Shown here piece after piece: positions 25,944 to 34,552 of a DNA stretch of 64,000 bases; within the stretch, counting starts at the first letter, position 1; each line of letters begins with the position of its first letter. Below the pieces are notes generated by a model. It had not been told where the DNA came from, searched no databases, and worked only from the letters and a program-made list of their open reading frames with translations. The DNA comes from an uncultured Muribaculaceae bacterium (GTDB lineage Bacteria > Bacteroidota > Bacteroidia > Bacteroidales > Muribaculaceae): contig CAJTQV010000004.1 of the NCBI GenBank assembly GCA_910578385.1, positions 62,001-126,000 of the forward strand. Direction: 5' to 3'. The position numbers and the translations under genes were made by a program.

Positions 25944-27405
25944 GCCTGAGCCGGAAGCTCCGTCGCTGAAACTCCGCACGGCGCGGACGCTGAAATGGAA
26001 CACCATCGACCGTGTGTCATCGCAGGTAATCTATGCGGTGACGGGTGTTGTGCTCGCCAACCTCCTCTCGAAAGAGGATTTCGGTCTGGTGGGCGCGCTG
26101 CTGGTATTTCAGGCGTTCGGCATACTCTTCGTTGACAGCGGCTTCGGTTCGGCGTTGCTACAGAAGAAGGAGCCTACACGGCGCGATTTCTCTACCGTGT
26201 TCTGGTTCAACCTCTGCGTGAGTCTCGCGGTCTACGTCATACTATTCTTCTGCGCGCCGCTGATTGCCGACATCTTTCAGGGCGACACGCGACTGATACC
26301 GCTGTCGCGCGTCATGTTCCTCTCCTTCATACTCAACGGACTCGGACTCGTACAGACCACCCGGCTGATGAAGACCATGAACGTCAAGCAAATCGCCGTT
26401 GCAAACACGGTCGGACTCATAGTCTCGGGTGGGGTAGGGGTGTGGCTCGCGATAGCCGGTGCCGGAGCCTGGGCGCTTGTGTGGCAGACGGTGACGCTCG
26501 CGGCAGTCAAGTCAGGCTGGCTCTGGGCGACCGGAGGCTGGAGTCCTGAGCTGACATTCAGCCGCGACTCGTTGCGCCAGATATGGCGAGTGGGACTCAG
26601 CGTATTCTCATCGTCGGCGCTCAATACCTTCTTCCTGTACATATACTCCTTTGTGATAGGCGCGTTCTACAACCTCGCCTCGCTCGGCGTGTACACCCAG
26701 GCCGACAAATGGAGCAAGATGGGCAGCGCTTCCATTTCGCAGGTGCTCACGGCCTCGTTCGTGCCCTTGCTCTCCAAATTCCAGGACGACGGCGAGAACT
26801 TCCGTCGTTACGTCTCGAAAATAAACGGCTTCACTGCGTTCATACTCTTTCCGGTCATGGCCGGAGTCGCGGTAGTCGGAGCGCCGCTGTTTCACACTCT
26901 ATTCGGCACGAAATGGGATGCCGCCATAATACTGTTCCAGATACTGACAGTCCGCGGCATATTCGTGGTTCTGATTTCGCTATACACCAACTACCTGCTG
27001 TCGCTCGGCTACGCCCGGCGCCTCTTCATGGTCGAGATAGTGAAAGATCTGCTGATATTCGCGGCCATACTCGGCACCGTATGGTTCCACAGCGTTCCGG
27101 CACTGGTGTGGGGACAGCTCGGAGCCTCGGCAGTGACCTACTTCATTGTCCTTGCCATGGTAAGCCGTGCGACCGGCATACGCGCCCGCCGCATGGTTGC
27201 CGACCTGTTGCCCTGTCTGACACTGTCGCTCGCGATGACGGCGGTCTGCCTGCTGGTGCTGCCCCTGACCGACATCCCGCTTCTTCAGCTCCTCCTCATG
27301 ATAGCGACCGGAGCCGCGACCTACCTGATGCTCGCGCGCCTCACACGCCGCCCCGAGCTGACCGAAGCCACCACCTACCTCCTCGGCCGCTTCCGCCGCC
27401 CCTGA
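25906..27405 (+). CDS. Polysaccharide/oligosaccharide flippase (Wzx-like, MOP superfamily)
   Basis: About 500 residues with 12-14 predicted membrane spans. The family's N-terminal signature is present: TLKWNTIDRVSSQVIYAVTG, then LLSKEDFGLVGALLVFQAFG and GFGSALLQKKEPTRRDFSTVF. Members move undecaprenyl-linked glycan units across the inner membrane. The start is ambiguous: ATGs at 25906, 25918 and 25921 all lie inside the previous gene's acidic tail, and the conserved region begins at about 25960. No glycosyltransferase genes are adjacent, so the glycan is unknown. Codons are GC-rich, like the neighbours. Confidence 0.85.
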   Translation: MKKRMMKKTSTTEPEPEAPSLKLRTARTLKWNTIDRVSSQVIYAVTGVVLANLLSKEDFGLVGALLVFQAFGILFVDSGFGSALLQKKEPTRRDFSTVFWFNLCVSLAVYVILFFCAPLIADIFQGDTRLIPLSRVMFLSFILNGLGLVQTTRLMKTMNVKQIAVANTVGLIVSGGVGVWLAIAGAGAWALVWQTVTLAAVKSGWLWATGGWSPELTFSRDSLRQIWRVGLSVFSSSALNTFFLYIYSFVIGAFYNLASLGVYTQADKWSKMGSASISQVLTASFVPLLSKFQDDGENFRRYVSKINGFTAFILFPVMAGVAVVGAPLFHTLFGTKWDAAIILFQILTVRGIFVVLISLYTNYLLSLGYARRLFMVEIVKDLLIFAAILGTVWFHSVPALVWGQLGASAVTYFIVLAMVSRATGIRARRMVADLLPCLTLSLAMTAVCLLVLPLTDIPLLQLLLMIATGAATYLMLARLTRRPELTEATTYLLGRFRRP

Positions 27406-27422
27406 CCGCTCGTCTACCCCTT

Positions 27423-27476
27423 CCCCTTCTAACTCCCCCCTGACCCCTGCCCCTTCTAACTCCCCCCTGACCCCTG
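27423..27476. repeat. Two tandem copies of a 27-bp C-rich unit
   Basis: The unit begins CCCCTTCTAACTCCCCCCTG, occurs twice perfectly, and is followed by a partial third copy. It lies between the flippase stop and the tRNA promoter. Confidence 0.9.
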
Positions 27477-27532
27477 CCCCTTCCCCAAAATCCCCGGCTC
27501 AAAAGAAAAAATTAAAAAAACATCCCAAAAAA

Positions 27533-27564
27533 TTTGGTAGAATCAAAAAAAACAACTAACTTTG
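27533..27564 (+). promoter_or_regulatory. Promoter of tRNA-Phe
   Basis: TTTG at 27533-27536 and TAACTTTG at 27557-27564, exactly 20 bases apart, are a textbook Bacteroidetes promoter. The tRNA begins about 80 bases downstream. Confidence 0.8.
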
Positions 27565-27647
27565 CACTCGCAAAAGGGAAACAAACAATATCTGCCTTAC
27601 CAAAGTCTCCCCGCGCAGCCACCTCCCGAGAGTGGGACAAGGCAACA

Positions 27648-27720
27648 GGTGTCATAGCTCAGTTGGTAGAGCAAAGGACTGAAAATCCTTGTGTCCCCGG
27701 TTCGATTCCTGGTGACACCA
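27648..27720 (+). tRNA. tRNA-Phe (anticodon GAA)
   Basis: The cloverleaf is complete. The acceptor stem is GGTGTCA / TGACACC with discriminator A; the D-arm contains AGCTCAGTTGGTAGAGC; the anticodon loop CTGAAAA has GAA at 27681-27683; the T-arm is CCCGGTTCGATTCCTGG. The terminal CCA is not fully encoded. It marks the left edge of an accessory island. Confidence 0.95.
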
Positions 27721-27724
27721 CCTC

Positions 27725-27767
27725 AAAAATCGCCAAGTATCTAAATCACAGATACTTGGCGATTTTT
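27725..27767 (+). terminator. Terminator of tRNA-Phe
   Basis: A perfect 18-bp inverted repeat (AAAAATCGCCAAGTATCT and its complement, 7-base loop) followed by T residues. Its position right after the tRNA also makes it a candidate for part of an attachment region. Confidence 0.85.
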
Positions 27768-27772
27768 TATTC

Positions 27773-27808
27773 AGTCACTATTCCGCAAAGTCACTACAAA
27801 AGTCACTA
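27773..27808 (+). repeat. Three AGTCACTA direct repeats next to the tRNA
   Basis: AGTCACTA occurs at 27773, 27789 and 27801. Short direct repeats beside a tRNA attachment site often bind integrase arms or excisionase. That role is inferred here. Confidence 0.5.
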
Positions 27809-27929
27809 TCGCACCAGCGTCTGAATGGTACTGAACCGACCTCAACCCGACTGAATGAATCGAAACTGAATTCTTTAACTTTTCTTAATAAATCAGCAAG
27901 CGACTTGAGCGAGCTACGCTAAAAATATT

Positions 27930-28607
27930 ATGAATCAAACATTATTAAAAATATTCCGATTACGAGAAGACCTTTCGGACTACGTCTTCCATTTTACTAA
28001 ACACCGCAACGCAATCGAGACATTGAAGAAAATTTTAGAGGAGGAGCGCATCAAAGACATAGGTAAAAATGGTCATATCTGTTTCTCTGAATCCCCATTA
28101 CCATTACTGCCGTCCATGTTTAAGCTATTTCAAAAATATGAAGATCCGATGTATGCTCCTTATGGTATTGGAATACGGAAAGATACATTTTGGAAGAAGG
28201 GAGGACGCCCCGTTATATATGGCGAGAAAGAAGAATGTGATCTATTAGCGCCTGAACTTAAATGGCGATTTCAAATAATGCAACCGAATAATTATGATTT
28301 TAGTTGGTTAAGAGAATGGCGTATCCCTGTGCCAGAAATAGACTTATCTAAAATAGATTGTTTTGTGGTTGTGGATACTGCAAATGACATAGAAAGTTTG
28401 TATAATCAGCTTTTTGATTTTGATGATATTGAAATTGATGCACAACCCGAGGACGGCATGTGTCATGTTGAATATTTAGGATACTTTACTCGTAAATACA
28501 AAATAGTATCAATGGAGGAAATCGAAAATATAAACAATATGTCAAAAAAAGATTTAGAACAACTTCTAAAGGAACAACCGGAAGAAGAAGTTCGGCTTTT
28601 GCACTAA
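27930..28607 (+). CDS. AbiGi-like / DUF2971-like abortive-infection protein (probable)
   Basis: The 225-residue protein has HFTKHRNAIETLKKILEE near residue 22 and HICFSESPLP near 47, followed by YGIGIRKDTFWKKGGRPVIYG. The 'HFT...ICFSE.PL...G.RPV.Y' arrangement is what I associate with the AbiGi family and the related DUF2971/DarT-like fold found in defence islands. The C-terminus is charged and helical. It is the first gene inside the island and no obvious partner follows, so it may act alone. Codon use is AT-rich compared with genes to the left. The family call is from memory of motifs and should be treated as tentative. Confidence 0.45.
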   Translation: MNQTLLKIFRLREDLSDYVFHFTKHRNAIETLKKILEEERIKDIGKNGHICFSESPLPLLPSMFKLFQKYEDPMYAPYGIGIRKDTFWKKGGRPVIYGEKEECDLLAPELKWRFQIMQPNNYDFSWLREWRIPVPEIDLSKIDCFVVVDTANDIESLYNQLFDFDDIEIDAQPEDGMCHVEYLGYFTRKYKIVSMEEIENINNMSKKDLEQLLKEQPEEEVRLLH

Positions 28608-29623
28608 TCATTGCGGATAGGTACATACATACGTATAGACATAGATACGTAGATAGATGCCTACATACTGAATATAATATATCTCGGCTCACTGCGCTCG
28701 GCGCGGAGGGTCGGGATTTTTGCGTTTTTGGGTGGCTGATGTCGGTGGCGTTGGCAAAGTCGGCAAACACCGAAACTGTGATTTTGTTCAGTCCGAAAAT
28801 TATTGTTGGGAAATGTTGGGAAAAGTGTGTGTAACCGTGGGAAATCGCTGTAAAATCAAAATCCATTCGATATTTTGGGGTGTTTCAATGTCGTAACCAG
28901 TTTGATAACGGACAATACCGGACAACGAAAAATTTTTTTCAAAAAAATTTCATTGGCATAATGGGTTATTTTTGAAAACTTCGTGACGCAATGTGTGCCG
29001 AATCAAGGCTGTCCGAGGTTTATCCGATGAGAACCAGTGATTTACGAATGGCGCTCTACTTACGGTTACCAACCCACGGCGGGTCAATGCCGACAAATGC
29101 AAGCCGCAAAAAAAGCGGATGTTTTTTCAGATGGCATGATTTGTCACAGTTATGTCTGCTCCTATCTGAAAACTAATCGCTTACTTTGCACTGTGAATAT
29201 CAGCTGTGCCGTCAAAAGGAGTAATGGCGGCGGTAGATTTACGGTTGCAATCGGCTGAACCGAATTATTGACAGGCAAACGGACCAATGCTTGAGGTGTC
29301 AGGGAAGCACCATAGAGCCACCGGAGCCTTTATGCGCAATGTGCGCACCAATTCCCAATCCATTGAATAATCCACCGTGTTCCGCTCCGGCGGAACTGAC
29401 TGACGCAGTGTGCCTGTAAAGCACACGCACCGTCCGCACCCTTACTCAAAGGCTGTGTGATGTCGCAAACTGCGTCCATGCTGACCGCAAAAGCGGTCGG
29501 CAGTACCCCCCGCTGTCTTTTCTCAAAGACACGGCAAATCGGTTTCGCATTGAAACAAAGGCAATTCGCTCAAAATCCGCCGGGAGCGATGCGCCGTTAC
29601 CTTCTGGCGGAATAGACAAAAGT
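28608..29623. other. Non-coding 1-kb region with a hairpin-rich leader
   Basis: No convincing gene is present. Near 28620-28665 short CATA/CGTA tracts repeat. Near 28910 a CGGACAATA / CGGACAACG pair occurs. From about 29330 to 29535 there is a run of small hairpins: GCGCAATGTGCGC, TTCCGCTCCGGCGGAA (29380-29395), GTGTGC...GCACAC (29408-29426), GACCGCAAAAGCGGTC (29483-29498) and GCTGTCTTTT...AAAGACACGGC (29512-29534). A near-consensus promoter (TTACTTTG around 29180) could drive it. It precedes the HTH/primase genes and may be a structured leader or a replication/transfer region. Confidence 0.5.
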
Positions 29624-29935
29624 ATGACTGATCTATATTCCCTTGTACAAAGCGGTGTCACCGGAATTACCCTGAGCGTCACCATTGAAGACCTCTCCAA
29701 TTTTGCCGCCAACCTTATCGACGCAGCAAAGGCGCAGCTTCTCCCGATTATGGTAAGTGCAGCCGAGGAAGACTATCTGACCAAAAAGGAGGTCATGGAA
29801 AAATTCGGCGTGTGCCATACCACACTTTACAACTGGGCGAAGAACAAATATCTTGTGCCCGTCAAAATCGGCCGAAAGATATTCTACCGGCAGCGTGATG
29901 TGGAAACTCAGATTCTACAGAGGCTTAAATCATAA
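29624..29935 (+). CDS. Excisionase-type helix-turn-helix protein
   Basis: The 103-residue protein ends with a MerR/excisionase-like DNA-binding domain: YLTKKEVMEKFGVCHTTLYNW, then GRKIFYRQRDVETQIL, a recognition helix plus wing. The first 45 residues form a helix seen in Bacteroides mobile-element versions of this family. It sits 11 bases before the primase-helicase gene and likely regulates excision or replication of the element. Confidence 0.8.
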   Translation: MTDLYSLVQSGVTGITLSVTIEDLSNFAANLIDAAKAQLLPIMVSAAEEDYLTKKEVMEKFGVCHTTLYNWAKNKYLVPVKIGRKIFYRQRDVETQILQRLKS

Positions 29936-29946
29936 TCGTTAGGACT

Positions 29947-31161
29947 ATGGAAAACGCTGAAAAAGAAATGCCCGAAGACCGTTTTGAGCGGATTGGCACA
30001 ACCTACTACAAGATTGTGCGCCAGCACAACGCGGCAGGAGAATTGTCAGAAAGGCGGTTGCCGTGGAGCATCGAGGCTATCCGGCAGGACTACGGCAAGG
30101 ACTTTCTTGCCAACATACCGAAATATGACGGGTTCTGCTGTGTTCCCGCCCACATCGGATATAATACCGTTATCGGCACGTTCCTCAACCGTTACGCCCC
30201 AATCAGCCACATACCCATGCCGGGGGTGTGGCTGACCATAGAGGCTCTTGTACGCCATATCTTCGGCGATCAGTATGAACTGGGCCTTGACTATCTCCAA
30301 CTGCTCTACACGAAGCCATTGCAGAAACTCCCGATACTTCTGCTTGTGTCGGAGGAACGAAACACAGGAAAATCCACATTCCTCAATTTCCTCAAAGCAT
30401 TGTTTGAAGCCAATGTGACATTCAACACTAACGAGAGTTTCCGCAGTCAGTTCAATTCAGACTGGAACGGCAAATTGATAATCGTGGTTGACGAGGTGCT
30501 GCTCAACAAGCGCGAGGACTCCGAGCGGCTGAAGAATCTATCCACAACCTACCGCTACAAGGTCGAAGCGAAAGGTCAAGACCGTGAGGAAGTCAGTTTC
30601 TTTGCCAAGTTCGTGCTATGCTCCAACAACGAATATCTGCCTGTCGTGATAGACCCCGGAGAAACACGCTACTGGGTACGGAAGATTGAGCGGCTAAAAT
30701 CCGACGACACCGCATTTCTTGATAAGGTAAAGGCAGAGATACCGGCTTTCCTGCATCATCTGTCAGAGCGAATGATGTCAACCACTGAGGAAAGCCGCAT
30801 GTGGTTTGACCCACGGCTGACCGATACGGCGGCGTTGCAGAAGATAATACGCGCCAACCGTAACCGTGTGGAGATAGAACTCGCCGAGCTGCTCATGGAC
30901 ATAATGGAGAGCCGAAACATAGATACCGTTGATTTCTGCCTCAATGACATACTCTGCCTATTTGATTACCAACGGGTCAAAACCGACCGCACGGCACTGA
31001 GAAGGGTTGTTCAGGAATGTTGGAAACTACGTCCTGCCCCGAACTCCCTGTGCTACACGACCTATCAGATAGGTGTGTTCCTCAACGAGCCGTCGTATGT
31101 CGAGAGCCGGAAAGTAGGACGCTACTACACAGTCACACGGCAGATGCTGGAGAACTTGTAA
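29947..31161 (+). CDS. SF3-type helicase/primase-associated protein (DUF5906-like)
   Basis: The 404-residue protein carries a P-loop SEERNTGKSTFLNF (about residues 137-150) and a Walker B strand LIIVVDEV (about 178-185), followed by a segment ending FVLCSNN that fits superfamily-3 helicase motif C. This family is common in Bacteroides mobilizable elements and satellite-like islands and is linked to element replication. There is no primase catalytic domain in the visible N-terminus. It lies in the same direction as, and close to, the HTH gene. Confidence 0.8.
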   Translation: MENAEKEMPEDRFERIGTTYYKIVRQHNAAGELSERRLPWSIEAIRQDYGKDFLANIPKYDGFCCVPAHIGYNTVIGTFLNRYAPISHIPMPGVWLTIEALVRHIFGDQYELGLDYLQLLYTKPLQKLPILLLVSEERNTGKSTFLNFLKALFEANVTFNTNESFRSQFNSDWNGKLIIVVDEVLLNKREDSERLKNLSTTYRYKVEAKGQDREEVSFFAKFVLCSNNEYLPVVIDPGETRYWVRKIERLKSDDTAFLDKVKAEIPAFLHHLSERMMSTTEESRMWFDPRLTDTAALQKIIRANRNRVEIELAELLMDIMESRNIDTVDFCLNDILCLFDYQRVKTDRTALRRVVQECWKLRPAPNSLCYTTYQIGVFLNEPSYVESRKVGRYYTVTRQMLENL

Positions 31162-31510
31162 TTTTTCTTTCGTTGCATTTGATAGAATGATGAATGACGT
31201 AGTAACAAGGTGACAATCAATGCTTTTTCTTTTCATCGGTTTTTCATCATTGGTTCAACAAAACAAGAGGAACCACCGAAAAGAAAAATACGGCGGTAAC
31301 CACACTGTCTTTTTCGGAACCAAAATCCTTGATGAAACAGCGATGAATACATAATTGTACTAATATCAGCTCAGTAGGACTTTATTTCATCGGATTATCA
31401 AATTCAACAACTCCTCCAGTCGCCAGGGAACTGCGGATAATATAAACCGTTGAAAACAAACAGTCGGAAATCTCCGGAATATTCACAAACCCACTAAAAA
31501 CATACTTATT
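31162..31510. other. Intergenic spacer, no feature identified
   Basis: About 350 bases, AT-rich, without an open frame or strong hairpin. It may hold the promoter of the mobilization genes, but I see no clear consensus. Confidence 0.5.
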
Positions 31511-32230
31511 ATGAAATCAAACGATTCTGCGAACTCTGTGCCTGTATCAACGCAGTTGAACGGCACATCCGATAAACCTGTAAAACAGCAACAATCGTCG
31601 AACAAGAAGAAATCGGCAAAGTCTATCGCATCGGTTGATGCAACGGATTCACTCGACACGGTTGCCGATACCAATACGTTGCAGCCAACGCAATCTCCGC
31701 AACTGTTTGCTGATGAAATCGGCACTGCCGAAGAAACAAAGTCAGCGACGCAGCCCGATGAAGCAAATGCAACCAAAACTCCCAACGAAACAACACAACC
31801 GGGTGTTGGCGATACACTGATACAAACGAATGAATCTGCGGACATCACTACACCGGATAAACCGAGTGCAACGGTTACATCAAATGTATCGGATACAATG
31901 ACCGCACCTAATGAACCTGTAACAACACCACCACCTGATACACTATCAGAAGCCGACACAACGGCAGTAGTCGATGATGCCAAAGCAACGAGAGTAAGCC
32001 GCAAGCAGAGCCGCGAGGAAATGGAAGACTACAAGGCGGAGTATCTTGTTCCAGTCAAGATAGGAAAGCGTCATACGGTGGTCTTGGATGATGACCTGTG
32101 GAAAGAACTTGACTACATCGTGCGCCGTATCGGCGACGGCGATGCCAACACAACGAGTTTCGCCAATGCCATTATCCGCAACCACATCAAGGAGATCAGA
32201 CCGAAGGTTGAGGTGTGGCGCAAGCTATAA
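31511..32230 (+). CDS. DUF3408 mobilization-associated protein
   Basis: Of the 239 residues, about 150 form a Thr/Asp/Pro/Ala-rich low-complexity region. The last 75 form the conserved domain EEMEDYKAEYLVPVKIGKRH, followed by VVLDDDLWKELDYIVRRIGDG and FANAIIRNHIKEIRPKVE. This resembles the ribbon-helix-helix-like DUF3408 domain encoded beside Bacteroides mobilization and conjugation genes. It probably binds DNA at or near the transfer origin. The low-complexity part may be a flexible linker. Confidence 0.75.
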   Translation: MKSNDSANSVPVSTQLNGTSDKPVKQQQSSNKKKSAKSIASVDATDSLDTVADTNTLQPTQSPQLFADEIGTAEETKSATQPDEANATKTPNETTQPGVGDTLIQTNESADITTPDKPSATVTSNVSDTMTAPNEPVTTPPPDTLSEADTTAVVDDAKATRVSRKQSREEMEDYKAEYLVPVKIGKRHTVVLDDDLWKELDYIVRRIGDGDANTTSFANAIIRNHIKEIRPKVEVWRKL

Positions 32231-32246
32231 AAATAGAGGAGAGCCA

Positions 32247-32271
32247 CTGCTCCCGGTACACCGTGGGGCAG
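32247..32271. promoter_or_regulatory. Imperfect inverted repeat upstream of the mob genes, candidate oriT
   Basis: CTGCTCCCGGT and ACCGTGGGGCAG flank a two-base centre with one bulge. It lies about 140 bases before the MobC-like gene, where transfer origins of Bacteroides mobilizable elements are usually found. The nic site cannot be identified by eye. Confidence 0.3.
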
Positions 32272-32407
32272 TTTCACAAGCAACGTAGTGAATTGGGAAA
32301 GCAAGGATATGTTTCGGGATTTCTTTTTCTCCGAAAACGACCTCCCGAAACTGCGCGGAAACAAGCCGCTCTTTGCCTTCCTAATTATAACAATAAGAAT
32401 GATTACA

Positions 32408-32797
32408 ATGATTAAAGTGAACCGTAAATGGAAGGGTGGCCGGCCCTCAAAACCGACCGATGAGAAACGAACCCATGTAGTGACAGTCAAGTTGACCGAT
32501 GCCGAATACTCCGACCTCTGCAAGCGTGCCAAAGCCGCCGGAGTGAAACTCGCGGAGTTTGTCAGGCATGGGGCGTTCCGCCTGACAATCGTGAGCCGAC
32601 TGTCAGAAATGGAGATGAATGTGGCGCAAGGAATACTCCGCCTCAGCTCCGATTTTAATCAGGCATTGACTTGGCTGAACAGGCTGAAACTGCGCAGTGC
32701 GGCTCAAAAACTGCTGAAAATTGTCGATAATATGTTTGAAATTCTCGGCAAATTAAGACCCAATAAAGAGGCTGACTATGTTTGCAAGAATACTTAA
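32408..32797 (+). CDS. MobC-like mobilization accessory protein
   Basis: A protein of about 129 residues starting MIKVNRKWKGGRPSK. The pattern VVTVKLTDAEYSDLCKRAKAAGVKLAEFVRHGAF is the relaxosome accessory (MobC / ribbon-helix-helix) signature. The 3' part is helical. The gene overlaps the relaxase gene by 20 bases, implying translational coupling. An ATG at 32399 is an equal alternative; the longer frame from 32288 has no conserved sequence. Confidence 0.8.
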   Translation: MIKVNRKWKGGRPSKPTDEKRTHVVTVKLTDAEYSDLCKRAKAAGVKLAEFVRHGAFRLTIVSRLSEMEMNVAQGILRLSSDFNQALTWLNRLKLRSAAQKLLKIVDNMFEILGKLRPNKEADYVCKNT

Positions 32798-33722
32798 AAG
32801 CGGCTCGTTTCATGATGTCGTAGGTTATGTTACACGCCAGTTCCATGACCCCACGCAATACACTCCCGACACATGGCGAGTAATAGACAGCGACAATATT
32901 CTTACTCTTGACTTTCGCCGTATGGTGCAGTCTTTCGAGGTTGTCCACGGTTTTATGCCGGAAAAGGAAGCACCTGCCGGTCATATCGCCATCAGTTTTG
33001 ACATAGCCGACGCACCCTGTCTTACCGATGAATTCATGGCTCAACTTGCTAAAGAATATATGGAAGGTATGGGTATCAAGGACACGCAGTATCTTGTTGT
33101 CCACCATCTGGAAACCGACCATCCGCATTTTCATATAGTCTATAACCGTGTGAATATGCAGGGCAAAGCTGTCGATGAGCGGAATAATTTCAAGCGGAGC
33201 GACAAGGTTGTGAAGGCGATAAAGGATAAATATAACCTCACTTACTCGCCGCTGAAGCAGAAATATGAGGATAAAATCCCGGAGTTTGAGAAGAAAATCC
33301 GAGCCGCAATCTATGGTTGCAAGTCGTGGGATGAATTCTCCCGTCGTCTGGAATGTGCCGGAATAAAGGTAAAGTTCCACGATGACCGCGACACGGGGAA
33401 GCATATCGGAGTGAAATTTACCGATAGGGACATTACTGTCAACGGCAGCAAAATCGGTCGGGCATTTACCTATCGACGCCTCAACAATCTCTTTGAATTG
33501 AACCGTAAGCAGGAACAGCCATCAAGTCAGACTGTCCAACCTAAGGTACAATACAGACAACCTGCACCGCAACGACAGACCAATGTTGTAGAGGCTGTGG
33601 CGGAGGCGGTTGTCGAAAACGGTCTGGATCTGTTCAAGGTCGGACCCGGCTTCGACTCGGAGGAAGAAGCCTTCATGCGCGAGATGAGAAAACGTAAAAA
33701 GAAAAAAGGACTCAGAATTTAG
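32778..33722 (+). CDS. Relaxase / mobilization nuclease
   Basis: The 314-residue protein contains HHLETDHPHFHIVYNRV (about residues 114-130), the three-histidine metal motif of relaxases, and an N-terminal segment FARILKSGSFHDVVGYV with a candidate nicking Tyr. It would nick the transfer origin and stay bound to the 5' end of the transferred strand. Length is typical for Bacteroides MobB-type relaxases. No type IV secretion genes are present, so the element would depend on another conjugative system. Confidence 0.9.
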   Translation: MFARILKSGSFHDVVGYVTRQFHDPTQYTPDTWRVIDSDNILTLDFRRMVQSFEVVHGFMPEKEAPAGHIAISFDIADAPCLTDEFMAQLAKEYMEGMGIKDTQYLVVHHLETDHPHFHIVYNRVNMQGKAVDERNNFKRSDKVVKAIKDKYNLTYSPLKQKYEDKIPEFEKKIRAAIYGCKSWDEFSRRLECAGIKVKFHDDRDTGKHIGVKFTDRDITVNGSKIGRAFTYRRLNNLFELNRKQEQPSSQTVQPKVQYRQPAPQRQTNVVEAVAEAVVENGLDLFKVGPGFDSEEEAFMREMRKRKKKKGLRI

Positions 33723-33727
33723 AAATT

Positions 33728-34073
33728 ATGGCAAATATGTTCGATACCGTCAAGAAACAAGGAGTGGACATCAATTCTGCGGTGGTTCTATATTTCTTTC
33801 GTTGTATTCTTTATCGTGGCCTGCGGGTTCGGGTACGGGTTCTTCCACTTGCTCAATCAGAATGACAAACTGACCGAGGTCGAATGGCTCTACCGTAGAG
33901 AAAGAACCTACTACCGCACAGATGAGGGAAAAGGAATACTCTCCAATATCGAGCGAGAATTCCTGACAGGCACATCCCACGAACAGGACAGCATCAAGAA
34001 CCTGATACGCCATTGGGAACACAAGTACGGAGCGGACAAAACTTACCTCTATTTTTGTCCTGCAGAGAATTAA
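33728..34073 (+). pseudogene. Small membrane mobilization protein interrupted by a frameshift
   Basis: The start ATG (33728) gives MANMFDTVKKQGVDINS in one frame. The continuation FYISFVVFFIVACGFGYGFF, a membrane span, then HLLNQNDKLTEVEWLYRRER to CPAEN, is in the next frame (+1), crossing at about 33770-33785. Joined, the product would be about 114 residues with one transmembrane helix. Small membrane proteins often follow mob genes. It is either a true frameshift mutation, a sequencing error or, less likely, programmed frameshifting. Confidence 0.55.
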
Positions 34074-34101
34074 TATTTACATTAGAAGAAAACTGTTTTA
34101 C

Positions 34102-34142
34102 AGTTGGTCACCAAACAAATTTTTATCGTTTGGTGACCAACT
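34102..34142. repeat. Perfect 15-bp inverted repeat built from TTGGTCACCAA palindromes
   Basis: AGTTGGTCACCAAAC and its complement are separated by 11 bases. Each arm contains the palindrome TTGGTCACCAA. It separates the mobilization module from the restriction-modification module. It could be a terminator, an operator or a recombination site. Confidence 0.8.
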
Positions 34143-34163
34143 AATGCCAACATTTAGTTGAAA

Positions 34164-34502
34164 TTAATTGACATTCTTTGGCGTTTTTGCTGAGGGGTTA
34201 TTTGGATGTAGCCTATTCCAAGTATTCAGAAGTGCATTTCTTCGAGCACATATTTCTTGAGCTCTTTCTTCAAGGGAGTTTAACACTGCGTCAAGTTCTG
34301 CAGAAGAGGCTATTTCCCAATAGCCTAATTTGGGAGAACTACCAATTAAAGCTCCATTTTTAATTGCATCTCTAATGAATCCTCTTAATTCCTCTTGATT
34401 TGGCGCAGGAGAGAATCCTAAAGCCATTGCCAAATCTGCTGCATGAATTGCATTCTGCTTGCCTTTTCCAAGTGCAGCCATTAAATCGTTAATTGTAGCC
34501 AT
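34164..34502 (-). CDS. Small protein of unknown function, winged-helix-like
   Basis: The 112-residue protein begins MATINDLMAALGKGKQNAIH. The segment HAADLAMALGFSPAP...ELRGFIRDAIKNGALIGSS followed by LGYWEI has the look of a helix-turn-helix plus wing, with a 'G-LIGSS-GYW' turn. The C-terminus is helical and basic. It is divergent from the XRE regulator of the restriction system. I do not recognise a named family; a DNA-binding or accessory role is inferred. Confidence 0.55.
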   Translation of the reverse strand: MATINDLMAALGKGKQNAIHAADLAMALGFSPAPNQEELRGFIRDAIKNGALIGSSPKLGYWEIASSAELDAVLNSLEERAQEICARRNALLNTWNRLHPNNPSAKTPKNVN

Positions 34503-34552
34503 ATACTTATTCTTTTAAGTTATTCGTCGAAAGATACACTATTTGAGATAAT

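Noticed and set aside
28486..29258. Short open frames in the 28.5-29.3 kb spacer
   Set aside because: No homology, no start signals, and the region is rich in repeats and hairpins.
31483..32004. A Ser/Val-rich open frame opposite the DUF3408 gene
   Set aside because: It is the reverse of the Thr/Asp-rich low-complexity coding region.
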